A DNA stretch of 64,000 bases from Pyxicephalus adspersus (taxonomy: Eukaryota > Chordata > Amphibia > Anura > Pyxicephalidae), in contig NC_092866.1 in NCBI RefSeq assembly GCF_032062135.1, positions 27,871,957 to 27,935,956 of the forward strand, given 5' to 3'. A program made the translations under genes and the position numbers. The notes below the pieces were generated by a model. It did not search any database. It was not told where the DNA came from and was given only the letters and a program-made list of their open reading frames with translations. This document shows, one piece after another, positions 23,611 through 34,665 of the stretch (its first letter is position 1; the number at the start of each line of letters is the position of its first letter).

Positions 23611-24952
23611 CAGTGGTGCCTTACCTTTTTTCATCTGAGGGCCGCTGTTGACATAAGATTTGCCGGCCACAATGCAAACAAACATTAAAGATGTGTGTTT
23701 AAGACTAGAATAGCTTTAATTTAAAATGAAATAAATTTAAATGTTTCTAGTTACCATAAAGTATATGCACCAAATATAAGAGATGACAAATCAAGAATCA
23801 CCATTTAATGTTCATTTTATTAATGAAAGATACAAACCAAAAGCTATCATACAGTGCTGGCCGGTCATACATTGCTCTTTGCTCACCATTCCTGTAACAC
23901 AGAGCAGAAACTACACCATGCAGTGCGTCCTGTCAGTTATAGGGGGCTGCAAAGCTTTGTACCCCAAAATCTCTGTGATGGATACTTCCAGAGAAATGCA
24001 TCTGATGTGACAGATAGCCAAGGAGGATATGTTCTACTACTACATCTTCAGGTCCCTACATCTCCCTGTTACTGAGAAATTAGGGTTTACAGAAGGTAAG
24101 TGGGCAGATATGTGTGACAGGATAGCATTGTATATTATCTATATATTTTTTTTTTACCTTGTGATGGTGCCACAGCAAAAAAAAAATTAGGGGGAGTTAG
24201 CCACAAGAGTCCTCCACCTATATTACATTTTAATATATTTACAGCTCCCCTTTCAGGAAAAAAGTGGGATTCAAAGAACAAGCGGACATTTATATGTGAC
24301 AGGGCACCATGGTATGGTAGGAGTGATAAGATTTTAGTGGGGAGGGAGTTAGCCACAAGAGTCCCCCTCTTATACATCCTTTCCTCTACTGTTCAAGAGA
24401 AATTGAGGTTCATAGCAGGTAAGTGGCCAGCTATGTGTGACAGGGTAGCATGGTATGACAGGTACCGTTTTTGAATCTTGGTAATGGCACCATAGTGATT
24501 AAATGTTAGGAGGAGTTACCCACAAGAGTCATGCACTTGCATTTATATTTCCCTTTTCCTACAGAGAAATTGGGGTTCCTAGAGAGTAAAAGGATAGCTT
24601 TGTGTGAAAGGGTAGCATGATAGGGTAATTTTTTAAAATTTCACATTTCTATGACAATGGGTGTAGAAGATATCGGTAATGAAAGCAGCGTGAGAGCTGT
24701 GTCTGTGTGCATGCTGATGGGATTATCTCATAGTACAAGGTGGGCGGGGAACAGACACAGCTGATTGCTGGAGTCTATAGTACACGCCCTCTCTCAGGGA
24801 GCTAACAATGAGCATGCTGAGGAAGCTCCCTCTCCTGGTAGAATGATCTCCGTAGAGAAACGGGACTCGCACGCCCCATTCCCCGCAAGACAACAAGCAG
24901 AGAGAGCATGAAGAGAGGGCGGGATCTAGCAGCCAAAGGTTGGGCACCCTTG
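23611..24952. mobile_element. Non-autonomous hAT-like element, about 1.34 kb
   Basis: CAGTGGTGCCTTACCTTTTT at the left and AAAGGTTGGGCACCCTTG at the right are imperfect inverted ends of hAT type. The flanking 8-mers are poorly matched, so the boundary is less certain than for 23152-23580. The interior has four irregular tandem copies (near 24075, 24259, 24399, 24565) of a unit containing AGAAATTGGGGTTC and TATGTGTGACAGGGTAGCAT. Confidence 0.65.
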
Positions 24953-25744
24953 TTATAGCTCATGTTAAGCTGTGTCAAGAAAAAAAATTGTGGATTGATA
25001 CCAAGTATTGGCCAAACATACAATAATGTTCTATGAAAACCCAGGGAGCAACACATCAATGCTGAAAATGCTAGGATTTCAGAGCATAATGCTCCCATAA
25101 CAATTGAGCGGACTTTCTGCAGCAACTTGAGGTAGACCCGAACCTTTTTTTAGTCATTACTTGTGAGTAACCCTGAATCTTCCAATATGATCGTCAAACA
25201 GAACTACAATGCATTGTCAATGCACTGAAAATACTTTCATCGCCAAGAATCAAAAAAGTGTATGAAAGCAAGTTCAAATTTATTCATGTTCATCATGATT
25301 TTTGACATGAAGGGGGTTAATTGTGGCAGAATGGATTCCAAAAGGCACAAGTGTGAACCCTAAACTTAAATTGGTATTTGAAGGAACAAAGAAAAAACAC
25401 ATAAGATATCTTGAAACAGCTTACAGAAACTGACCTGCTCCTGACCTTCCACCAGTGGAAAACAAGTTAGGATCAGTGCGTAACTGTGAATGGAGAGTTT
25501 TAAAGGGGACAAGGGTTGGAATTGTCATATAAATAAATAGTCTGTTGGAGGTTTTTGTTTTATCTTGCATGGATCTTTTGTCAGTACCCATGTTTACACC
25601 CTATGGTAAAGTGCTACACTACAGAATCCACATGCAAGAAGCATTTAATCAACATGGCAAGAGTCTGTCTGAAGGTCAAGGATAACAAGGGGATAACAAG
25701 GGGCAAGAGCAAAAAATGTAAACCTTTTGTGGAGGCTTGGACAC

Positions 25745-26267
25745 CAAGAACCTGATTCATCAAGCAAAATCAGACGTTCTCTCGCGCATTTGTATGCACT
25801 ATCCAAAATTGGAGCCCGACGATAGATTTATCAACCAAATTCCAGGCCGGGGCGTATTCGTGCGGAAGTTATCCGAAATGATCTCTCCGCTGGAGACGCA
25901 CATCCCCGGCAGTTTTAGACTGGCGACCTGGCATTAAAAGTGACTGTTCCCCTAAAAAATCATTCTTTCTAAATGCACACAACTTTCACTCAGCCCTAAA
26001 AAAAAAGGTTTGTGATGTTCAAATGTGTAAAACATCTACATGAGCTAAGAAATCGGCATATTTAAAAATGACCTAATATTTTTCAGTTAGGCAAGAGTTA
26101 ACTGAGTTTAGCTCCTCTACATAGGCGCCTGTCTAAATGCTTAGATGCCTGATTGGAGGAGCCGCCTGGGGGTAAATCTTGCGACTTATTGCAGGCTAAA
26201 CTGCGGCTTTGCCACCGGACTAGATTTTCACAAAAGATACAAACACACACACGTTCTTGTTTGCTTC

Positions 26268-26302
<35 letters not shown>

Positions 26303-27790
26303 ATATATATATATAATTATTGTAGTAAATAATTATATATGTATCTAAATTTATATACAGCCAATATTGACAGACTGCGCAAGTGCTAATTGCAAGCAAA
26401 TTTGTATCGCCTTTTTCTTGGAGGGGCTGTTGTTTTGTGTTATCCTAAATAATCTATTTTGCTACATTTGATACTTTGCTTATCCTTTAGCACAATAGCT
26501 GCTTTTGTTTTTGAAACTTTGAATGTTTCAATGTCCATTTTGTAATTTTGAAGTCAATGTTAATGCTATGTCATTGTGTTTGTGGCCATATTGTTTGATT
26601 GCAAAATTCTGCCTTTATTAGCACTCTTCAATGTTTGTCCTGCAAAAATATTTTCCAATCTAGTTTTCCACCCTTGATAGGTCAAAATTGCATATTGGTT
26701 TGGTAAGTATTTTTTGAATGCAATATTTGTTGGGCTATTTTTGAACTATTTTGGCTTTATATGGAAGTGTGTGTTTACATGTGTTTTCTTTGTTCTTTTT
26801 TAATTTTTTTGTCATGTAAATTTAGTGGTGTGTGTTTTTTTTAATGTTTTTTTTTTATATTTTAATGTTACCTTTTAGCAAATGTTTCTTTTGAATAAAG
26901 TTGTTAAATGTTGTCGTTTGTTTTCTAGGGGTTTGTTGATATGTGATCTTTGCAATCTCCCAGAACATACAGTTTAAAAAGTCAATTGTGATTTGTTTTT
27001 AAGCTGTTCCTTTCTCTGAATTGTTTGAAAAGCTAATAACAGCATTGCCTTGTTAAACTCAGTTGTTTGATGCGCATAGTTATGTGCCAAACTTCAGGAG
27101 TATGTTGCGCATAGGTTTGCGTCAAGGCGGACCCTCTACATGCGCGTGAACTGTTTTATCAGTTAGAAAATGTGCCGCACTTTTGCACAGTCCTCATTCA
27201 GGTAAGTTTTTATTTTTTTGTGTATATTGCTTGTTTTGGTTCGTGTACACTCATGTATGTATGTATAGACATGAGTGCACATGAAGCAAAACATGTATGT
27301 ATGCATTTAGATGTGTGTACATATACATAGAAAAGAGAAATTATAGAAAGAAATGAGGGCTTTTTGGAACATATTGCTTCAAGTTGAAAAGAAAAAGTAT
27401 CAAAGCAACAAATGTAACTATAAATGAAGCAAGTTTGTGATTGAGTAGAATGTAACATAAAAAGTAGCACTTACACAAAAAAAAAAACAAGCATTAAAGA
27501 TTCAAACTGACCTGTAAAATGTACTGGAGATGCGCACAGAACAGGGCGCAGGTGTGCGCTAATCAATTGCTATCACCTCACCATTGAGTTTAACATCTGC
27601 TCCTGAATTGTGCAGCTGAAAAATAATCGCCTTAATTGGCGTATTAGAGATGCTCATTTTTGCAGTAAACTGGTAGGCACGGTCACTAGAACTCGGCCCC
27701 GACACGCGGAAATAGAACTTGCCGACCAGCGCGTACATGCGTGCATTTTATTGACAAATCAAGCTCCTAATGTCTATGTAGGCAATGTCT
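25745..27790. repeat. Unclassified repeat-like region
   Basis: CCTGATTCATCAAGCAAAATC near 25750 and TTGACAAATCAAGCTCC near 27750 are weakly inverted. GC-rich patches with many CpG (25780-25930, 27530-27730) sit at both ends of an AT-rich middle. The middle holds an AT/GT microsatellite at about 26268-26340. It could be one decayed element of about 2 kb. I could not assign a family or a coding region. Confidence 0.3.
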
Positions 27791-28729
27791 ATGCTCCAAA
27801 CCAGTCTATGACAAAAGTAATACACATATGAAAAATATCATCCATATCATTTTTTATATACCCAAGTTGCCCTAAACATATATACATGTGTTTATGTTGA
27901 AAGGTAATTAGTGCACCTTTTGTTTCCAACTTTTACATGTGAAGCCCACCTATGGTAACCTGGGAAATTTACTTTTCTATTTAATACCTATAATGTATTG
28001 GATATCCCTCCCCTTAGTTACTTATCTTCAGGACGCTGTACTGCTTCACTCTTTGATGACACTATAAAATCTCATGTTTTATTGTAATCACAAATTTTTA
28101 TTGTATCATTATTGCATTATTTATAGTAAGGTTTTGCATAAAAACTGTGATTCTTGTTTCTCATTTAATACATGTTCAAGTTGGCCTAGTGTATTAATGT
28201 GATCCTCCTCCGGACAGACTTTAATCTCTTTTTCATAATCTGGATCAGTGACCAGACCTGAGTCTGTAGCTCTCTTCCAGTAACTGGTCTGGAAAAGTGT
28301 TGGAATCAAAGTTATGAATGGGCAGGAAACAATAATGCATTAATATCACAGGCCATGACATTCTGTATCCCTTATAGAGAAATGTATGGAAAAACCCAGG
28401 AAATTGCAAGATATATTCTACAGCACTAACAGAGACTTGTGCCCGGGTACATAGTTTGGGAAGCCCAGATGCAGCTTTAGATTAAAAAAGCATACTATGA
28501 AATTCCATATCTCCCATGGGCCCAGATACATATTTTGGAAGGGATAGAGGTATTAGGTTGATAGAGCAAAATGTGAACTTCTATTTGCCCCACAGAAAAA
28601 TGATGTCTAGGAGATAGCCAAGTAAAGTAAAATATATTCTCCAGCCTGCTGATGAGTGAATGCAAGCTGTAAAATTGTATGGCTGATTGTAATTCTTTGT
28701 ACAATTGTTTCAACACACATGCTCTAACA
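27791..28729. other. Intergenic DNA
   Basis: I see no gene or clear repeat here. Confidence 0.4.
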
Positions 28730-29183
28730 CAGGGGTGTCAAACTCAAATATACAGAGGGCCGTAATTAAAAACTTAGACCAAGTCAGGGGCCAAACTTTA
28801 TTGAAAAATTGAGGAAGTTTACTACTTCCTCTATTACTAACAAAAACAAACCCCTCTACACACACTTTAGGGTTGAATAGAATAATTTCTATCTTTCCAG
28901 GCTGTGTGTTGTCTGACACTAAATATTACACTATGAAGTCTTTAATGGAGTGAAACAAACACAATCCCCCTGGTAGTCAGGCACCATGTGATCATTGCCT
29001 AGGCTTTTTGTCACATGATAGGTCCACAGGAATAATGTCTACGTATTGCATGAATTGAAAATAATGATGTAAGGTGGTAACACGGGCAGGCCAGATGTAG
29101 TTCTTTTTTTCAAAATTCTTTGGGGGCCAAAAAAGGCCCTTGAGAGCCAGATTTGACCAGCGGGCCAGAATTTGACAGCCCTG
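28730..29183. mobile_element. Non-autonomous hAT element, 454 bp
   Basis: It starts CAGGGGTGTCAAACTCAAAT and ends CCAGAATTTGACAGCCCTG, inverted. Flanking 8-mers CTCTAACA and TTTTAACA match at six of eight positions. This CAGGGGTGTCAAACTC terminus is widespread in vertebrate hAT families. Confidence 0.85.
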
Positions 29184-29579
29184 TTTTAACAGAACCAACA
29201 ACTTGGATATTTTGTTTTGACAGATCTTTTGTATTACATATGTTATGTTGTACAGAAATGTTGCAAGGGTGGATAAATATTCTACATGGTCAACATTTTG
29301 TTAGCCATAAGAAAACTATCTGTAGAAATAGAACGAGAGCATCCATGAGAAAGCTAACTTCTAATTGACACACACAGATACAATTTATTGAAATCTTTTT
29401 AAAACAATTGCAAAGAATGTTAAGCAAATATTTCTTACTAAAACACAATTCAGTTTAGTCATTTAAAATTTTTTCATAAGATTAATTGTGCATGCTTTCC
29501 ATCAAATATTGTCATTTTATCGATATCAGTCTTTTAGAGACATAGTGTCAATAATATGTTTACACAGTGCGCAATGGGG

Positions 29580-30130
29580 AGCACAGTGGCAGAGTGTCTC
29601 CATTGAGAGTTCATTTGCAGTTCAGTTTCCATGGTCATTGGGCTGATAAGTACAGTGAAGAAACTCAATGAAGAAACTCCACTGGGAGTTGGACTGCAGT
29701 CACAGCTGATTGAAGGCACTTGTGTGCCTTCTCCAATCAGCTGTGACCGCAAAGTTCCCACGGTCACCGGGCTGTACTTATCAGCCCGGTGACCCTGGGA
29801 ACTGAACTGCAGATGAACTCTCAATGGAGAAACTCCATTGAGAGTTCATCTGCAGTTCCACTGCGATCCCTGGGCACTAGAGGTTAATTAACCTCTAGTG
29901 CTCTGGGATCGCAGTGGATTCTCAGGGTTGCAATCATTCATGCAGCCCTGGGCATCCCCCTTTTTGCGATCCCCAAGCACTAGAGGTTAAACCTCAGCCA
30001 ATCAGAGAGGTGGAGACTTGAATCTCTGACTTGAATGGGATCAGACTTGAATGGGGAGACTTGTCCCCATTTAACCTCTAGTGCCGGGGATCGCACACTG
30101 AGCTGATCAATAATTGAAGCTGGTGCTGCA
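29580..30130. repeat. Cluster of adjoining hairpins (complex foldback element)
   Basis: Four palindromes follow one another: 29701-29745, 29753-29802, 29804-29858 and 29858-29917. The third has two exact 26-bp arms with a 3-nt loop. The fourth is essentially loop-less around TTAATTAA, with only a mismatch or so near CCTGGG/CTCTGGG. A fifth pair, GCGATCCCCAAGCACTAGAG at 29966 and CTCTAGTGCCGGGGATCGC near 30076, closes over about 80 nt. The motif GCACTAGAGGTTAA therefore occurs four times in alternating orientation. It is probably a non-autonomous transposon; family not assigned. Confidence 0.7.
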
Positions 30131-30284
30131 TTCATTAATCAGCACAGCCCGCAATCTTTTTTCAAATTTTTTTTTTTTTTTGAAATTCGATCTCGTTTGG
30201 CGAATTTACACCGGCTGTAAATTTGAGAACAGACGAATTCGCAGTGAGATCGAGCTTTAAAAACTCGCTGGCTCATCCCTTAGT

Positions 30285-30560
30285 TAACAGTCTGCAGGGC
30301 TGGGTCCCCAGGTTGGAATCTCGGCCAGGACGCTATCTGCCTGGAGTTTGTATATTCTCCCTTGTTTGCTAGAGTTTCCTCCTACATTCCAAAAGCATGC
30401 GGTTAGGTAATTGGCTGCCCCCAAAATTGACCTTAGACTGTATTAAAGTTATATTACTATGCTAAGGACATTAGATTGTGAGGGGCAGTTAGTGACATGA
30501 CTGTGGACTTTGTACATCACTGCATAATATGTTGGTGCTATATAAATACCGTGTAATAAA
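30285..30560 (+). repeat. tRNA-derived SINE with V-SINE-like body
   Basis: A B-box-like GGTTGGAATCTCGG at 30313 is followed by CTGGAGTTTGTATATTCTCC and GTTTCCTCCTACATTCC, the central block typical of V-SINE/L2-related elements. The tail is TTTGTACATCACTGC..ATATGTTGGTGCTATATAAATA. Tail-only copies lie at 868, 13682 (minus) and 51971. Confidence 0.6.
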
Positions 30561-30719
30561 AAATAAGAGAGAAAACCAATGATCTCTACTGGCACTCGGG
30601 AAGAATGAAAGTTACCCGAAGACGACCAGGGAAATGACCGGAAGTAAATGACTGGAAGTAAATGACACTCTACATAAGTATAGCAGCACTACTGACCACA
30701 AAGGGTTAAGCTCCCCAGG

Positions 30720-30910
30720 CCAATAAAGTGGGCGGGGTCAGGTGATCGGCGGGGTCAGGTGATCTGATCCGCGTTATTATTCCACACGTGCCATACACGG
30801 TGGAGAGCCAGAACGCGCTCCTGCACGCCATCAAGGATACAGATGTAAATATTCCAAGCCTTCCTTGTGATGTCACTTCCGGGTCCTCTCATAGATTGGA
30901 TGCTGCTGCG
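30720..30910 (+). promoter_or_regulatory. B4GAT1: Candidate B4GAT1 promoter
   Basis: CCAAT at 30720-30724 is followed by two exact tandem copies of a 17-bp unit, GGCGGGGTCAGGTGATC (30731-30747, 30748-30764), each with a GC box. Further down are a CRE-like TGATGTCA, an ETS-type ACTTCCGGG near 30877-30885, and GATTGG (inverted CCAAT) near 30895. CpG density is raised from here to about 30980. The coding ATG is about 300 nt downstream. No TATA box is seen. Confidence 0.55.
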
Positions 30911-31198
30911 TGTGAATGTGCGGTCCGGCCAGGGATGTGCTGTGGAGCAGCAGGCTATAACCGATTAGTAATTATAGAGCCGGACATTGCAGCTACAATG
31001 CTCCATAGGCAGTGTTCAGGATTTGTATATAGTCTAGTGAATGGAGAGATATTTCAGCAGTGGGTAATTGTGTATAGCTGAAGTATTCTGAATAGAATGC
31101 TGGGGCTTCAGTTGGTGAGATAGGACCATTAATGTTACTGTCTTTGTACTGCCATAGAGCACAGATTCGCAGAAGGTTCTAGAAGTGACGGTCTGGCG

Positions 31199-32688
31199 AT
31201 GCCAGGTGGAGTGCGATGCTCATTTTTCCGAGTGGCCCTGATTGCCCTTCTCTTTGTTGCCCTCCTTCAGCTCCTCTACCTCTCCCTCCTCTCTAACCTG
31301 CATGGCCAGCAGCAGCAAAGATCCGCACATCCAGTACAAGCAGGTGCCCCAAATACAGAGTCACAATGGCAGAGGGAACAGAAAGTCCATATAAAGACAG
31401 TGCTGGCTACCGGGGGCATTCTGGATGGAAGTGGACAGTACCGGATATACCGCCACCTTCTGGCACGTGAAGGGAAACCATCGAAAACTATGGATGTGGT
31501 ACTTGCCTCCCATACCAGCCTTAATAACCTGTGGCATTTGCAGGACCTAGTTCAGCGATGGGATGGGAAGATTTCCTTGGCACTGTTCGCTTCCAGTTCT
31601 GCTCAAGCCAAACTTGCCACGGTGCTAATGTTTACCATTGCTCAGTTGTGCCCATCAGTAAGGCAGAGAGTGTTCTTTCATCTGGTGTGCCAATTGGGGG
31701 ATCAGGCAGTCTTTCCAGAATTGGAAGACCAGGCTGAGTTTTCACATCTGCATACATGCCAGGCTGTTTTTGCTAAGGCAGCAAGCATGGGTTCACATAT
31801 TGTTAATTATGCAGGTAATGCTTCTTACCCCAACAACTTGCTAAGGAATGTTGCCAGGGCTGGTATTGGAGGCTCCACCTTTGTACTGGTAGTGGACATT
31901 GATATGGTGCCTAGTGAAGGACTAAGATCAAAATTTTTGGATTTGGCTGCTGAAGGGATAGATTCGCATACAGTATTTGTGGTGCCAGCCTTTGAGATCA
32001 GACACACTCGGCGACTGCCTGGAACCAAAGAGGAACTTCTCCGACTATACCAGGTGGGGGAAGTCCGAGCATTTTATGAAGAATTATGCCCCCGATGCCA
32101 AGCGCCTACAAATTACTCAGCCTGGCTGAACTTGCCTGAGAGTATGGGTAGATTGGCAGTGGCTTATGTTGTGGAATGGAGGGATCCATGGGAACCATTT
32201 TATATTGGAAATAAGGATGTGCCATTCTATGATGAGCGATTCAAGCAATATGGATTTAACAGAATCAGCCAGGTAAAAGATTATGTATAACAGAGAATAT
32301 ACACTTAATTTAAAAATTATTCTGCAATATTGCTGGCTATACGAGGGGGTGCTGAGAATTGTGGGGCCATATGACAGCCTAATATCTTAGTATGTAACAG
32401 TGCAAATATCAGGTCTTTGTGATTCCTAAAACTGTTTTTTTTCTTTTAGTGAGAAGCTGTACAGCAGTGGCACAAGCAAGTTTCCCGACTTTGGAGTTAC
32501 GGGCCGTCATGAAGTTTTTGTTTCTCCAGGGAAAGGAAGGACACTTCTCCCCCAGTGTTTGTGACATCTCAGTGTGAATGTCCTTTGCTTTCCCTGGAGA
32601 TACAAAAACTTCATGACGGCCTGTAACTCCAACGACCTGAAACTTGCTTGTGCCTCTGCCATCACAGCTTCTCACTAAAGTTAAAAAC

Positions 32689-32728
<40 letters not shown>

Positions 32729-34044
32729 GGCAAAGCCAGGAACTTCTCAGCACCCCCTCGTACTGTGGCATAGTGCTGCCAAAAAAGTTACAAAAAGTTT
32801 TACACTGTAGACTTCTGACACTACCACTGGCCTTTTTTTTTTCCCTATCTATTGCTAATCCAGTATGCGTAGCTTTTTTCACATTTTACACCCAAACTAC
32901 AATTCTTGTGTGATTTGGCTCTTTAGTCTATTATGGAAAAATAATTCTTAATATTCTAAGCTGATTTAACAACATATTGCAAGGAAAATCCCAGTGTTAA
33001 TGGAATAGCAATTGTTTTGTGGTTTATCCTGCACAAATAGTGCACTTGTTCACATGCATGCATGTCTTTTTTTTTGCCGGAAAATTATTAAAACCGTATT
33101 AAAACATGATTTAATAGTTAATTTATATTCAGGTGTCTCTTAGTAGAGAAAGGTTAGTACCAGGTTTTTCTAGCTGTCTGATTCCTCTAAGATGAGGTGA
33201 TTCACCCTCCCCATTGGTTCTGGTCAACAGAAAATCTGGTATAGAAAGTTATGAGAAATCCAAATTATGAGGAGATATGTGGGAATGTCTGCATGAGGAA
33301 ACCTGTTCTGGTGAGAGGTTTGTACTGCTTCTTCCTCTTGTGTCTTTGGGATAGAAAATAAATGGGAAGTCTTTTAGATGGTCATGGACATCTGTCTGTA
33401 TTGGTGCACTGCATTATAACATGCATTGTGTTATTGCAGGCCATTCAAAAAAACAGACAGCCATTTCACCAGATCCGGCAAAAAAAACAAAAAAACATGC
33501 ATCATTTCTTTCCTGACATCATCAAATATACATTGTGGTGTACTGCAATCCATGTATGCTGGGGTGCCACTGACTGTGAATTGAACTGGCTTTGAATTGA
33601 ACCACAGTTTGCACTGCGGTAATGCATATGTTCTGACACCACACTGGAAAGCTGTAAGTATTTAACAGTTCCATTATTCAAAACGAAGACATGAACTTTT
33701 TGGCCTTACAAACCTTTCGATAAAAACAAGGACAAGGGGCAATGGAAAAACTCAAAAAACATGTATGGAAAAATGATCTATTTGAAGAAAAAGTAAAACA
33801 TTTTATGAAAGTGTGTACACTGATCAAATCACTTCTCTTCCCTTTCATAAAGGCATGTGAACTGAATATAGCTGGCTTTTCGTTTGCAGTCCTGGACTCC
33901 GCATTCCTGGTCCACAAGGGCCACAAGCTACCTGGGGACTTCCACAGTCAAAAAGATGCAGAAAACAAAAGAAACCGTCAGCTCTACAGAGGTTTCAAGG
34001 AGGAACTAAAGCTGAAATACCCAGAATCCACCAGACGTTGTTAA
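31199..34044 (+). CDS. B4GAT1: Beta-1,4-glucuronyltransferase 1, two coding exons
   Basis: A Golgi type II enzyme (family GT49) that adds glucuronic acid in beta-1,4 linkage to xylose on alpha-dystroglycan, making the primer that LARGE extends into matriglycan. Coding exons are 31199-32272 and 33853-34044, joined in phase 0 between SQ and ACEL, for 421 residues (human about 415). A short cytosolic tail is followed by a membrane anchor at about 9-31. The metal-binding DxD is D233-I-D235 in [11 protein letters not shown]. Sequons at N207 and N305 correspond to the two known human sites. The C-terminus ends KYPESTRRC. The donor is AG|GTAAAA and the acceptor CATAAAG. If exon 1 is read past its end it picks up only VKDYV and a stop. 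Start choice: the first ATG gives the anchor immediately. Confidence 0.97.
32340..32762. repeat. Mariner-like foldback MITE in the B4GAT1 intron
   Basis: TA dinucleotides flank exact 17-bp inverted ends CGAGGGGGTGCTGAGAA. Inside, a second inverted pair of about 100 nt per arm runs from TTAGTGAGAAGCTGT (near 32447) to ACAGCTTCTCACTAA (near 32684), with only a few mismatches. A T run of about 30 lies at 32690-32719. The TA flanks point to Tc1/mariner mobilisation. The intron transcript could form a long hairpin. Confidence 0.8.
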
Positions 34045-34665
34045 TACAGCTTATCTGTAATATGAGTTGGTATTTGTGTTTGGAGAATTACATCAGTTAT
34101 TAGGTGTGTGATTTGTGCTCTTAGAACAAAATATGTGTGGAGATTCTGCTGCCTTGTATTTCCTCTACACCTAGCAATTTAACAAAGTCCAATATTATGT
34201 AGTTTGTATTTATATTTATTAAGTGCCACTACTGGTAGACTTACACTGTACCCATAACACATGGAGTTATGTTTGTTTTTCTGTCTTCTGATAAAATGTA
34301 ACACTCCAAAATCCATTGTTGCTGTGTTGTCCTAATAGCCTTGATGTCTATACAAAAAAATGTATAGCATCAAACCCCAGTTGAAGCATACTATTCCACC
34401 GTACTGAGCTGCTAAATATGCCAATTGAATATTGATATTGGAGCATTTTTGTCTGCCTGGCCTCAAACTGATTGGACAGTAAAGGAGGAGCAGCTAAGGG
34501 GTGAGGAAGCACTCTGCTCTCACATCATTGCATGCAGCACAGCTGTTTGGCCTTTAGGCCTGCACTCCCAAAGTGCAGCTACCAAGTTAAAATCCGGTAT
34601 TTGTATTAGTTTTATTTAAAAATGCATACAGAACAAGGAATAAAATGCCAACATAATAACATTGG
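34045..34665 (+). other. B4GAT1: Probable B4GAT1 3' UTR
   Basis: Begins after the TAA at 34042-34044. An AATAAA at 34639-34644 is a plausible poly(A) signal, giving about 0.6 kb of 3' UTR. Confidence 0.35.

Noticed and set aside
26268..26345. CRISPR-like or regulatory short repeat
   Set aside because: It is a plain AT/GT microsatellite, and the window is vertebrate DNA.
30313..30330. tRNA gene suggested by a B-box-like word
   Set aside because: No cloverleaf can be drawn; the word belongs to a SINE head with a SINE body and tail following.
31531..31737. Overlapping frames inside B4GAT1 exon 1, on either strand
   Set aside because: They are shadows of the B4GAT1 reading frame.
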